Assembly (NCBI GenBank): GCA_009746045.1
Contig: RPFO01000050.1
Location: forward strand, 2,097,368-2,161,367
Source: Mesostigma viride
Taxonomy: Eukaryota; Streptophyta; Mesostigmatophyceae; Mesostigmatales; Mesostigmataceae
Direction: 5' to 3'
Length of the DNA: 64,000 nt
Shown here in pieces: positions 46,501 through 58,100 of the stretch. Positions within the stretch are counted from its first letter, which is position 1, and each line of letters opens with the position of its first letter. The notes beneath the pieces are model-generated. The model was not told the origin of the DNA, made no database searches, and saw nothing but the letters and a program-made list of their open reading frames with translations. Position numbers and translations under genes: made by a program.

Positions 46501-48084
46501 TTGCGAGGTGGTATGTCTAGTCGCATTAGTTATCCCTCTCTCTGATGCTTCACTTGAGTATTTTCACATACCAGCTGTCACATATCATTTATAAAGTGCA
46601 AGCAGCAATTTCTATGAAAGGCTTGTCTTTTAGCTGCTGTTGCACAGGACTGCGTGACGACGGCTGACAGGTAGCGCATGACATTGTATCCGAGAGTGTC
46701 TGCCATGCTCATGTGCGAGTCTCCTTGGCAGCTACTGAATGTGTACATCAGGATGCATGTCATTAGCATGTCATCTTGGTCTCAGGTAATGCCTTTAAAT
46801 GATGTAACATCAAGTAATTTTTGTGACATTTCCCCATGTGTTTGTGAACTGCTCCCACATCCCTGTACGGTCACCGTTTACCACAGCCGCGGGCCCGCCC
46901 TTAATTCTACATTCGACACACCCATTCAACTACATCACGATGTCCCAGCCATTCACCCACTCATTCACCTGTGGGGTACATGAACTGTCCTTCCCTCCCT
47001 CTCTCTCTTTGTTTTCCCTTTAATTCATTTCAATCCAGACTTTCATGAATCGCTCACACATGTTTCCCACCGCTGCCAGCCCATTGCCCGAGTCATTACC
47101 TGATCATCAGCCTTCATCCATTATTTCCTCGTGTGCTCCCAACAGGGTTCTATGTTACGGTGACAAGTTCAGGTTGCTTGTGTGCGTGACACGTGCATGC
47201 ATTTAAAATGACTCCTACAGGCATTTGGTTCAGCGGCATCAGCAGCAGCCCCATTGCAGTCAAAGCGTTGCCTTCAAACTAACGATAACTCCTTCGGACC
47301 CAGTTGTCAACGGACAGCTGGGGAAGCCGGTGCCAGCGCACAGGGCGCACTGCCCAGGCCACACCGGGTGAAGCGACCATCACTCCAGGATATAAGTAAT
47401 CTGCAGAACTTCCAGCATGCATCAAGTGGGCACCCACGCCGCACTCACTCAAAGGGGGCTACCAGCGTGGGTTCCAGCCAAATGGGAGCAGAAGCCAGCA
47501 AGGCAGTGCTGCTACAACGACCTATGCCAGGTGAGATCCCGGCCGGTGTGCAAGAAGAGTTGCGGGCTGCTAGGCAGTTCTCCACCTGGGCCCACGAGGA
47601 GATGGAGAGGCTGAGAGAGCAGGTGGCGGCCAGGGACACCATGCTGTTGCGCATGCAGCAGGACTGGGAGTATCAATGGCAGCAGAAGCAGCTGCAGGTG
47701 GAGCAGCTGTCTGGTAGCGTCGCCATGTTGCAGAGAGAGCTGGGGATGGCACAGGAATCAGCGGCAAGCACACTGGTAGACCTCACCCAGATCGTGCCAG
47801 GGCAGCCCGACGTCAACTTGGGCGATTGTAGCACCTGGCTCCAGCATGAGCAGCCTTGCAGCGCGGACTGTAGCTGCATCAGCTGGCCTCTGGATGAGAT
47901 GAAGTGTGAGCTCGCCAGGCTGATGGCTGGTGCGGACGCATTCCTTTGCACCAGGAACCAGCGAAATGCGCTGCAGATTGCCAGTGAGAGCGCACACAAT
48001 GCTCTCCGAAATGTTTATCATGCTCAGATCCATGAGATGAGGGATGTTTTAAGAAGAGTAGTCCAAGCATCTTGCGAGGACTGA
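43535..48084 (+). CDS. Orphan gene with C-terminal coiled coil, eight exons
   Basis: Proposed exons: 43535-43712, 43780-43832, 43917-43966, 44578-44704, 44997-45063, 46443-46510 (or 46507), 46732-46785 and 47221-48084. Phases agree at every junction and give 486 residues, which supports the model although most exons are short. The two 5' exons are the weakest: the donor at 43833 is GTGCAT, and the true start may be elsewhere. The last exon holds 287 residues with a long charged helix (HEEMERLREQVAARDTMLL, then about 45 residues rich in Q, E and L), probably a coiled coil, and a second helical stretch at the C-terminus (ALQIASESAHNALRNVYHAQ). I recognise no domain in any exon. A structural or adaptor role is possible but not shown. 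Confidence 0.6.
46320..46343. repeat. Poly-T tract
   Basis: A run of about 24 T in the intron ahead of the exon at 46443; it could be the tail of a retroposed sequence on the minus strand or part of a distant polypyrimidine tract. Confidence 0.8.
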
Positions 48085-48856
48085 CTGAATCGCACCTTTG
48101 TCTTATGACATGTGTGCATGCATGAAGTTTGCATGCCATGTGCACATCCATGTGGAATATATAGAACTGTCTGGACAGATATGCATATTTTTGGCGGCCT
48201 GCAAGCTTAATCCTATGGCAAAAATTACTTAGGATCCCATGGAGCCCTAGCTTGATCAATGACACAACTTTAAACTATACCTACGTACTATATGCATATA
48301 CCAAGGAGACAACCAGCGCAGGCCAGAAATCGGGAGAATCCGGACCATGGTAGCTCGAGCCTGCCGTTATCTTGTCCGTGTTTTCGAGTCGTTCAGGATG
48401 ATGATTATGAATGGAGATGGAAATGTGTAGCCTTGTGCATGCATTGAAATAATGGCTGGCTTACGTGTAGAGCGACTAAATGACCTAGACGGTGGGGCTG
48501 GAAACAGCTTGCTTGATCAGGGCGTGTGCATACTTGTTGCTGCATCCTCGTATATGAGCTTGCAGCTTAGTTTTTTGGATCGATTGGTCATCGATCATAA
48601 ATGTTGAAGTTATAGCATAGTGCTGTGACATGCATGCCCCTGCGCATGGTGCATGCAAGAGGAGGAGGCGTTTTGATGAGTAGTGCAGTTAGGATTTTCT
48701 AGACTAGATAGCTTAGAGTTAGGTTAGTTCGATTACGCGGCTTCCTCCACTCCACCCATCCATCATCAAGGATATGTGCTACATGATCTCCCAACGGAGG
48801 CATGTTATAATTTAGTTTAATTTTAATTTACTTTAATGGTGCATGCATGCATGGAG
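48085..48856. other. Downstream spacer
   Basis: 3' flank of the orphan gene. It contains a repeat end at about 48770-48836 (CTCC-CAAC-GGAG stem, TTTAATTTTAATTT tail) that is paralogous to 3757-3813, sharing GGATATGTG-TACAT. Confidence 0.5.
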
Positions 48857-49054
48857 TATATACTAAAAATATAATTACTTACAGCAGAGTGAAATCACTC
48901 AAACCAAAGCAAACGCCCAGCTATAAACCTATATACAGAGCCATGTCAAAGCATATATATATTAAAAATATAATTACTTGCAGCAGAGTGAAATCACTCA
49001 AAACAAAGCAAACGCCCAGCTATAAACCTATATACAGAGCCATGTCAAAGCTCT
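48857..49054. repeat. 99-bp direct repeat, two copies
   Basis: TAAAAATATAATTACTT through CAGAGCCATGTCAAAGC occurs twice, 99 bp apart, with only a few substitutions. Confidence 0.95.
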
Positions 49055-49373
49055 ATACTACAATAAGACCAATGGAAACGCCTAACGGGAGGAACCTAAT
49101 AGCCCTGCTGCACCGCAAAATCAGCCCACGTACGGCGGAGCATGATGTCAGCCATGGCCCGAGTCAGCGCCACCGACAAGCGCTGACGCCAATATGACGT
49201 CGATCCAGGTCCGACATATATACTTACTGTGGCATAAGTAAGTAAGTAAGTAAGTAAGTACTTGCGTGTCATGCGCAAGGCATGCCACGGAGTACTATGC
49301 TAATCTCATTAGAAAAATAATTACACAAAAGTTTAAACAAATATCGTCTGCATCATCCCCCAACCGCTAAGCA

Positions 49374-51332
49374 CTAGATGGGGATGTAATCCTCATCCGA
49401 GCTGTCCTCTACTGTAATGGCAGACGAGGCGGTAGTGTAGCGGCTATCCTCAGGACCAATAACCTCCACCTGCGGACTTCTACCCTGGCTAGCAACGGGC
49501 CGCGGGGCCCGTGGGGAGAAAACAGGAGCATACCCCTCGGGAAGGTGCTTATCGCAGATGGCAGCCCATTTCTCCTTGTCAATCATGCGGGCGCGGAGTA
49601 CGGATAGTCCCAGAAGCCCTGCATCTTCAAGCAGTTGTGTCACATAGGTCCGGGTCGCGCCGCGCCGGTGCCCGGCGCGCGCAAGTTTGCCAGTGGGTTG
49701 CGATGGGACAAGGGGACCCTGCCATAGGAGGAGGTGTCTACCTGGTTGGCCCGTCTTAAGCCCCCCGGCAGGGCCCACATCGGTATTCACCTGGTCTGTG
49801 CGGGCAAGATGGCCGGCAAAGAGGAGGCGGCGGTGTCGGATGGTATGGGTGACAAGAGGGAGCTCGCAGTAGAGCTCGGCCCGGGTGCGGCGTTCTTGGT
49901 AGCGGACGCCGAGGATATGACGGAGCATTCGAGTGACGGTGCCGTCAAGCTGCTGGCTCAGCGCCTGGTCCAGGGTCCACGCCTCGCAGCCATAAAGGAG
50001 GATGCTGAGGACAAGGGCCTTGAACAGAATGCGCTTGCGTCGCTCACTCAGGTAGCGACAGGTCCAGAACCTGTCGAGGCGGCGGAGGGCCGCCCAGGCC
50101 TGGCCAATGCGGGTGTTGATGTCGTCGGCCGTGGAGGGAAGCCAGCTGCCAAGGAGCTTGAAGCGAGTCGCCGGGGGGACGGGGCTGCCGTCCAGCAAGA
50201 GGAGGGTGGGTGGGGCTATCCCAGCAGGGAAGCCGATGGCCATGACCTCCGTTTTCTTGCTGATCATAAGCCCCACCGCCCGCGCTTCCAGTGATAAGCT
50301 GTCTAGCCACAGTTGGGCTGACTCTGGGGTTTCCACGAGTGTCGTGTCATCAGCGTAGATCAGATCGCTCAGGCGGTAGGGTGGGTCAACCCCGCCGTAG
50401 CTGGCGTACTCCGTGATCTCGATCCCCGGCGGGCGCCCCTCCACCCGGGCGAAGCGGGCTTGTGCACGCCGCATAATATAGTCCACCATAATGATGAATA
50501 GATATGGGGAGAGCACACAGCCCTGCCACACCCCGGTGTGCAGGGGGAACGCCGGAGTGACGCCGTCGGCGGTACGGACCTGGGCTTGGGACCCTTCATA
50601 GAACTGGCGGATGATCTCAACGATGTACGATGGGACACGGAACAGGTGAAGGACCACCCACAGGGCGTCCCATGTAACCGTATCGAATGCCTTGGTGTAA
50701 TCCACGAAGATCAATAGCAATGGCAAGAGGCCGGGGGCCAGGCGACCCACTTCCTCGATCAGGCGGCGCGCGGTAATAGTGACCATAACACAATTGCGAC
50801 CAACACGGAAGCCCATCTGGGACTCACCTAGGTGGGGATCGAGGCTGGCGCGCATGCGGTTCAGCAGGAGACGCATGAAGACTTTCAGCACGCAGCTTTG
50901 GAGGCATACGCCGCGGTAGTTGCCGGTATCCGCGGCGGACCCCTTGCCCTTGTAGAGCATGACCCGTACAGCGGTCTTCCAATACGTCGGCGGGGGGAGG
51001 CCATCTCGTAGAATCCGGTTGCAAACACCCCGGAGGAAGGGCTCAAGCTCAGGCATCTTAACCACCTCCGGTGAAATATTGTCCACTCCCATGGCAGCAT
51101 CATTGCGGAGGGTGGAGATGGCAGCAGCCCATTCCTGGGGAGTCCACTCGTCGTGGGGGCCGTCCACCAGGGGGCCGGAGAGCGGTGGGACCAGGTAGTC
51201 CGTCTCGCTGGTGGGCGCCTGCGGGGGCTCGATGGGGCCGCCTCGGCTGGCCGCAGGGCGTGCAGCTGCAGCGGGGTCAAGCGGGGGGGCGGGCCAGGGG
51301 CCCCTGATAGTTTGGCCTGGGAGCTGAACCAA
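49374..51332 (-). CDS. LINE reverse transcriptase (ORF2, C-terminal 652 residues)
   Basis: The RT fold is complete. Motif 0/1 region NYRGVCLQSCVLKVF; motif A FVDYTKAFDTVTWDAL with the first catalytic Asp; motif B GVWQGCVLSPYLF; motif C YADD near 50350-50361; and a thumb followed by the conserved LLYGCEAWTL and RRLLFAGHLARTD segments common in LINE ORF2. The enzyme copies LINE RNA at nicked target DNA. The frame is uninterrupted over 652 codons, so decay is slight. The linker upstream continues in another frame (50885-51853), with the shift near 51290-51330 next to a run of G. The C-terminus ends AITVEDSSDEDYIPI, acidic and SUMO-interaction-like. It is annotated as coding, but activity is unlikely without the endonuclease. 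Confidence 0.9.
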   Translation of the reverse strand: MVQLPGQTIRGPWPAPPLDPAAAARPAASRGGPIEPPQAPTSETDYLVPPLSGPLVDGPHDEWTPQEWAAAISTLRNDAAMGVDNISPEVVKMPELEPFLRGVCNRILRDGLPPPTYWKTAVRVMLYKGKGSAADTGNYRGVCLQSCVLKVFMRLLLNRMRASLDPHLGESQMGFRVGRNCVMVTITARRLIEEVGRLAPGLLPLLLIFVDYTKAFDTVTWDALWVVLHLFRVPSYIVEIIRQFYEGSQAQVRTADGVTPAFPLHTGVWQGCVLSPYLFIIMVDYIMRRAQARFARVEGRPPGIEITEYASYGGVDPPYRLSDLIYADDTTLVETPESAQLWLDSLSLEARAVGLMISKKTEVMAIGFPAGIAPPTLLLLDGSPVPPATRFKLLGSWLPSTADDINTRIGQAWAALRRLDRFWTCRYLSERRKRILFKALVLSILLYGCEAWTLDQALSQQLDGTVTRMLRHILGVRYQERRTRAELYCELPLVTHTIRHRRLLFAGHLARTDQVNTDVGPAGGLKTGQPGRHLLLWQGPLVPSQPTGKLARAGHRRGATRTYVTQLLEDAGLLGLSVLRARMIDKEKWAAICDKHLPEGYAPVFSPRAPRPVASQGRSPQVEVIGPEDSRYTTASSAITVEDSSDEDYIPI

Positions 51333-51740
51333 ATCTCAAGGCGTTCACTGGGGGTGCCTGGGATGTCAGCCCGTTGCGTTTCCCGGCGTCTGGTGAGACG
51401 GTCGAGAGAGCGCCAAGCCGCCTTGTGCTGGTTGGCGGCCGTGTGGCGATTGATTTCGGCGGCAAGTGTCTCCACCTCCTCCGCATGTGCGGCAGTATAT
51501 GCTTGAGTAAGCCGTTCCTGGTACGGGTACAGGTCCTCCCCGCGGCGGCGGGCCTGCGCTAGCGCCAGCCGGGCGGCAACCACCCGGGCGTCGCGCAGGT
51601 AGAGCGGGGCTGGTCGGGCGCGGGGTTGCTCGGGGAGAAGCTTAGAGCCAAGCTCCACCGACCGCATGAACAGTTCGTAGGGTGGCGTGAGATCTACACC
51701 GCGATCTGCGTCCAGGTACATCAAAGGTTGCACGTGCTGT
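51333..51740 (-). pseudogene. LINE linker region, out of frame with the RT
   Basis: Helical Ala/Arg-rich segment (YLRDARVVAARLALAQARRR, AAWRSLDRLTRRRE) preceding the RT in LINE ORF2. It is in a different frame from the 652-codon ORF, so one frameshift separates them. It matches the linker pattern of the first LINE (322-783). Confidence 0.7.
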
Positions 51741-51895
51741 GGCATGCCTGCCGCATGAGGGAAGGGGGGGGTCTCTGCCCCCCTATACCCGTTGTATTCA
51801 GTCATGCAGGGATTAAAGCACTTAGGTGCTCCGTGACTCCCCAAAGGGAGCACGCGTTTTATTAATCAATTAATTATATTAATTAATTAATATAC
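51740..51895 (+). mobile_element. SINE-like repeat, copy 2
   Basis: Paralogue of 29120-29245 with GGTCTCTGCC, CAGGGATTAAA, hairpin GTGCTCC/GGGAGCAC (51826-51853) and a (TTAA)n-like tail to about 51895. Confidence 0.6.
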
Positions 51896-52144
51896 TTACT
51901 ACTGTTACTAGAGCTCTTACTTACTCATGCAGCTCAGAAGGTCATGCAGCCTGGATGATCCGGCAATAACATTAAACCGCGATGCTATGGTGTTCATACG
52001 CCTGCACTCTCATAAATAAAACGTCATGTGCAGTACGTGCAAATGTTGCTAATTGAACTAAATTGATGCCATAACACGACAGGTGCAAGCACAAATCCTC
52101 AAATTGATAAGAGATGGCAGTGATGGTGCCGCCGCATTTGCTCG

Positions 52145-55100
52145 CTATGTTTGCTGATACAAAATATCATAGTGCCCTGGACGGTACAAGAGTGTGATCT
52201 TCGGCACACTTTCCGCAAGTGGTGGGGCTTCTGTTAAAAACGCATCCTCCAGGGTTGGATGGAAGTCATGATGGTTAGCTTCTGGCTCAGAGTCAGTCCC
52301 AGCCGCATTACTCAGGTACACCACTCGTATGGGGACTTTGATTGCGTTTACCAATGCAATGATATGGACGTTGTCACTTTCTTCAGACATCACCTCCACG
52401 TGTGACCGGCAAAACTGTTTAGGATGCAGATAGGCAGTGGATGGGAAAATCAGTGAGCCAAAGCACACCAAGCGCAGCAAAGGACTCAAGTGAGTGTCGG
52501 ACACCAACAGTCTTACCTACTCTTAGAGCACCCAGCTATATCAGTGCCTTCACATGGGCATGGATTATCCACCCATCACCGCAGAAGCCACACCATTCTA
52601 GTATCATGAATTAACTGCAACCAGCCAGCCAAGGCAAGTGTGTGCTATAGGCACAATACTTTGTGCACCAGCGCAGCACAAACCAGAATCGACAATGCAT
52701 GATGTGAACCAACTTAAGCTCCTGGCCGTTCCACCGCAACCACACAAGCAATCATACCTTCAAGCCACGAACACCCGACACAATGTTCAGAAGTAATCCC
52801 ATGCTGGCCAACTGCGCACATGTGCCACGGACCATGCATGGTAGGTAGGGACACACATCATAAAAGGCCCCCCAATACTCCATCACAAAATTGGGAGTGC
52901 TCGACTGACACAAGCCCAGGGGACCACACCCACAACCATCAAAGCCCATCTCACAAGCTCTTCGAGACGTGCAAATGTCTCTTTTTTGCACTGCTTTGGG
53001 CAACAGCTGGGTGGCACACTTAAGAATCGCACGCACACACTGTGTCGGCACCGCTGTGAGCTCCGGATTATCCGGATGCCTGCCCTCACAGACCTACAGA
53101 TGATGGCACCTTTATTAAGCAGCCCCTGTTCACACACATGAGACCAGGAACCAACAGTCTCTGCATGTATTTATGGTCTTTGCCACCCCTGCACACACAT
53201 CGGGATGGTCACCCTATCATAATCTCCACACAAGAGATCGCCTTTACGCACACACATGAATGCATGCAAGATTTGCCTTGACATGAGATTTGTGAGGTCC
53301 TTGGGCCACACACTGTAACCATGACATGCAAGAGGCCAAGAGCACACAGGCAAAATCTCCACAGGCTACAAACCGTGGTAAACTCACCAGGCCACACATC
53401 CATAGTCACCATGGAAAAGTAATTGAGGTATAAACTACAGCAAATAGAATGCCTTACGATCTCCGCAAGCTCCCTTGTGATGAGGTCGACCATCCTCAAA
53501 ACGCATGGCCACACATGAACACATTATAACTAACTATAATAAATATTATTGTGTGAGATTATATACCAATGCAACTACACCCACGCACATCGTGCCTGTC
53601 CATGGGCTCCCTTGTGTGGCCAATAAGCCACACAAGCAACTACAGATGCAAACGTAAGTAAGGCAGCCACAAACCAGAGGAGCACACTACAGCATATTAT
53701 AACATATCGCGCCTCTGCATCATCATCTCCCTCTCCTGCCTCTCCTGAGGCTCTCGCATGGGAATGCTGCCGCCTCACTGCGCCACCTACCCATGCTTCC
53801 AAATATAATCAATACTACTAACCGCAAGAGGTACATGGCTGCATTATACCAATGCCTCAAGAAACTCTCAGCGATTCCTAGGGCTCGCCTGTAGCCAGGT
53901 CACTATGCAGCAGGGCCTAGCTTATCAATAACACGCGGTGGCGTACATCGGCATAGCAGCATGATACCAATCGCGATGAATGCCTCGTCATCCCCAACGG
54001 CTAAGCTTACCAGGCCACACATCCATACTCAAAATAAATTACTAGCAGAGGTGCAGTATATGGCTCAGCTTGCCTCACCATCTCCACCAGACCGCACTGT
54101 AACGGTACACTACAGTGACCAGCGCCTCACCATCTGCACCAAACCGCACTGTAACGGTACACTAAAGCCACCCGTGCCTGGTCATCTCCACCAGACCGCA
54201 CTTTAACGGTACACTATAGCGACCAGCGCCTCACCATCTCCACCAAACTGCACTGTAACGGTACACTATAGCTCAGCTTGGCTCACCATCTCCGCCAAAC
54301 TGCACTTTAATGGTACACTATAGCGACCAGCGCCCCATCATCTCCACCAAACTGCTTTACAACGGTACACTATCGCGACCAGCACCTCACCATCTCAACA
54401 GGTTCCTCCAGAAACGGCGCGAAGAAGTCGGCATGCAGCTGCAGCTCGCACGAGGTCATGAAGCGGAGCAGCATGACGACTGGTGGGCGGGTGCAAGCAC
54501 ACAGGGGCGAGCACACACAGAAACACACAAACACACACACACACACACACAAAGAGGGGATGGAGCGGAGCAGCATGACGACTGTTGACGGGTGCGAGCA
54601 CCCAGGGGCGGGTGCAGGCATTCAGCACGGTGGGAGCAATCGCATCCGAGCACGAAGCACATCCCACCCACAGAGGGCGTCCAGCAGGGCGCACTCGTCC
54701 TTAGTGGCCGCATACGCATTCAGATAGTACAGAAGTACTACACCATATTAAAAAGCTCATGGCCTCTTTCAGTGCGCTCATACAATCTTCTATTTTGCTC
54801 CTACGATCGTGCCGTAATGGCACAGTGCACGCGGCGATGGGTGGCGTACGTGGTGGAGTGCAGCATGCTCACTGCCTGCCCAGAAAAACCCGTATTTTGT
54901 ACTAGTAGTATTTGATACTACTACTAGTATGATACTAGTATTAATATTTACTTATATTAACATACATTTTCGTTATTTTCATTATTTGCTTTATTCTATT
55001 TTTACACATTTCCTACCAGTAGCCCTCTCCATGGTCGACCTGGTTCAGAACGGGTGCACCATTTCATCCAATAGCGTTGTACAGAACGCCTCAGTCCATG

Positions 55101-58100
55101 CAGAAAACTAAAAGACGCTCATCGTGGAAAAATGAATTCACGAGGCTGAAGATGATCAAAATATGGGCAAGGCTCGCCCAGCTCTGCTAGGCGGTGGGAC
55201 ATGAGGGAAAGGGCGCATATGAAAGAGAGGGACCAACTCTATGCAGGCGGGGCCACCTCTCTGCATGGTGGCCATGAGGCGGGATGTCTTTCCTGCACGC
55301 ATATGGGCAGGCCACCAGGCAGCCCATGGGCGGTGCCAGCTGCAGTCGTCACCACAGCTGTGTTTTGTATTGTACATGTAAACCTGGATGGGAGCTGCTA
55401 CCATATGGGTGCACTGCTAACCCACGCACCTCCCTGCGAGATGTTCTGGTCGCGACAGATGGCGAGCAGCTCTTCTTCGCTGTCGTGGGCAGGGACCAGG
55501 AAGTGCCAGGCGAGCAATGATGGCGAACGAGGCGCATCAGGGCACTGACAACAACGCGATTGCGAGAAAACTAGTATTTGACTGGAACACAACCAAAGGC
55601 AAAAACAATCCGCGTGAGAAAAAGGAATTTATCGGAGAAGGAGAATAACCATACATACAGCAGATTAAAGTACCTTTTGAAAAAAGCCTTTCATGGAGGG
55701 ATAGGTCACGTAGTTGCTGGCATGCTACTAGCTGGGGAGCTGCAGCCGAGCAAGACCACGAACACCCGATCAAACACACCAAACTAAAACGCCAGACAAA
55801 ACCGCTCGCCAGTCGTTCCATGGTACTAGCCTCCAGGTCATCCAGCATCTGGCTGCTGACCTGGCAGCTGACCTGGGGGGCATGGGCTGCCCCCTGCCCG
55901 CCTCACCCCAGCCTTGCTTGCTGGACTAGTTGATGAGATGACTAGCATGAATACAGCTAGAAGCAGGAAGACCTTTAGCCAAACAGCTACGTATGACACC
56001 CCCCTTACCCACCTGGGCCTGGGCTTGCTGAACTGGCCGGTCACCCTCTCCAGCAGCTCCACATACTCCTGTGGCCAGCAAAGATCAACCCATTAATGAA
56101 ATCACATGACAAGCGCTTGAGTGACTTTTAAAGGAGGTATTGCAGAGAAGAGGCTCCGCTCACCCAGGGCGAACAGAGGATTGACTTTATACCGAGGTGA
56201 TGTGACACGGACAAGAAGCAGGAAAGCAGGAAAGCAGGAAAGCAGGAAAGCAGGAAAGCAGGAAAGCAGGAAAGCAGGAAAGCAGGAAAGCAGGAAAGCA
56301 GGAAAGCAGGAAAGCAGGAAAGCAGGAAAGCAGGAAAGCAGGAAAGCAGGAAAGCAGGAAAGCAGGAAAGCAGGAAAGCAGGAAAGCAGGAAAGCAGGAA
56401 AGCAGGAAAGCAGGAAAGCAGGAAAGCAGGAAAGCAGGAAAGCAGGAGAGCCGGAGCGCCGGAGGGCCGGAGGGCGGGAGGGCGGGAGGGCGGGAGGGCG
56501 GGAGGGCGGGAGGGCCGGAGGGCCGGAGGGCGGGAGGGGGGGAGGGCGGGAGGGCGGGAGGGCGGGGGCGGGAGGGCGGGAGGGCGGGAGGGCGGGAGGG
56601 CGGGAGGGCGGGAGGGCGGGAGGGCGGGAGGGCGGGAGGGCGGGAGGGCGGGAGGGCGGGAGGGCGGGAGGGCGGAGGGCGGGAGGGCGGGAGGGCGGAG
56701 GGCGGGAGGGCGGGAGGGCGGGAGGGCGGGAGGGCGGGAGGGCGGGAGGGCGGGAGGGCGGGAGGGCGGGAGGGCGGGAGGGGGGGAGGGCGGGAGGGCG
56801 GGAGGGCGGGAGGGCGGGAGGGCGGGAGGGCGGGAGGGCGGGAGGGCGGGAGAGCCGGAGGGCGGGAGAGCAGGAGAGCAGGAGAGCAGGAGAGCAGGAG
56901 AGCAGGAGAGCAGGAGAGCAGGAGAGCAGGAGAGCAGGAGAGCAGGAGAGCAGGAGAGCAGGAGAGCAGGAGAGCAGGAGAGCAGGAGAGCAGGAGAGCA
57001 GGAGAGCAGGAGAGCAGGAGAGCAGGAGAGCAGGAGAGCAGGAGAGCAGGAGAGCAGGAGAGCAGGAGAGCAGGAGAGCAGGAGAGCAGGAGAGCAGGAG
57101 AGCAGGAGAGCAGGAGAGCAGGAGAGCAGGAGAGCAGGAGAGCAGGAGAGCAGGAGAGCAGGAGAGCAGGAGAGCAGGAGAGCAGGAGAGCAGGAGAGCA
57201 GGAGAGCAGGAGAGCAGGAGAGCAGGAGAGCAGGAGAGCAGGAGAGCAGGAGAGCAGGAGAGCAGGAGAGCAGGAGAGCAGGAGAGCAGGAGAGCAGGAG
57301 AGCAGGAGAGCAGGAGAGCAGGAGAGCAGGAGAGCAGGAAAGCAGGAAAGCAGGAAAGCAGGAAAGCGAGGAAAATTCGCAATTACACGTGCAAGACACG
57401 ACAACGCCACGCCTAGGCACTAGACCTTTGCAGGGCAACCATGCCCAGGCACGAGCAAGGAGAAAAAAGGACACCGTCAAATTGGTGCAGGCTTGACAGG
57501 ACAATGATACCATGGATGGGTGCCTTGCATGGCTGTTAGGCAGGGGGAAGCGATGATAAGAGATCTAACCCTAGGCCCATTATCCCCAGCTAAACCGCCC
57601 CTCCAGCCCCCCCCCCCGCCTTCTGCCCCCCTGTCTTCTACCCCTACGCCCCCTGCCCCCTGCCCCTCCCTCCCCCCCTGCCCCTCCCCTGCCCCCCTGC
57701 CCCCTACCCACACTCCCATGTGTCATCCTGGGCATCCTCCAAGCCGTTCTCCCCCTCCCCAAATCGCCCAACCCTCTTTGCAAGTGTCGCCGTCCCTGCA
57801 CGCGTGCCTTTTCCCTACCTTGACTACGATGTGTAAACGTTCCTGTGCACATGCCCGGCCCCACCTCGTGCGCATGCCTTGCACTACCTCGCACGCATGC
57901 CTCAGCCTACTTGGGTCATGCCTTACACCAGGACAAATGAGGCCGGAATCCACACTGCTAGCGCCTAGCACGCCTCTCGCCCCACCTCCCCTCCGCATCT
58001 GCTCAAACGTGGGCTACCGTATCGAAACCCCTGCCTTGCCTACAGCATGACCACCATTATCAGTTTAGTTCTAGGAACAATAAACCTACCTCAGGCATAT

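Larger units (their letters stand above)
49229..51740 (-). mobile_element. LINE, 5'-truncated, with (CTTA)n 3' tail
   Basis: Minus-strand non-LTR element. It starts inside the linker after a missing endonuclease and runs through the RT to a short 3' region ending in six or seven CTTA units (TAAG on the plus strand, 49229-49262). A simple-repeat tail in place of poly-A is known from several LINE clades. Its 5' end abuts a SINE-like repeat (51740-51895). Confidence 0.88.

Noticed and set aside
46648-46672. Small exon ending before GTAGCG
   Set aside because: It would break the phase to the next exon; skipping it gives a consistent model.
56102-57513. Four overlapping frames over 400 codons (SCSPALL and ESRRAGEQ types)
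   Set aside because: An 8-bp repeat is open in several frames by arithmetic; it lies in otubain intron 3.
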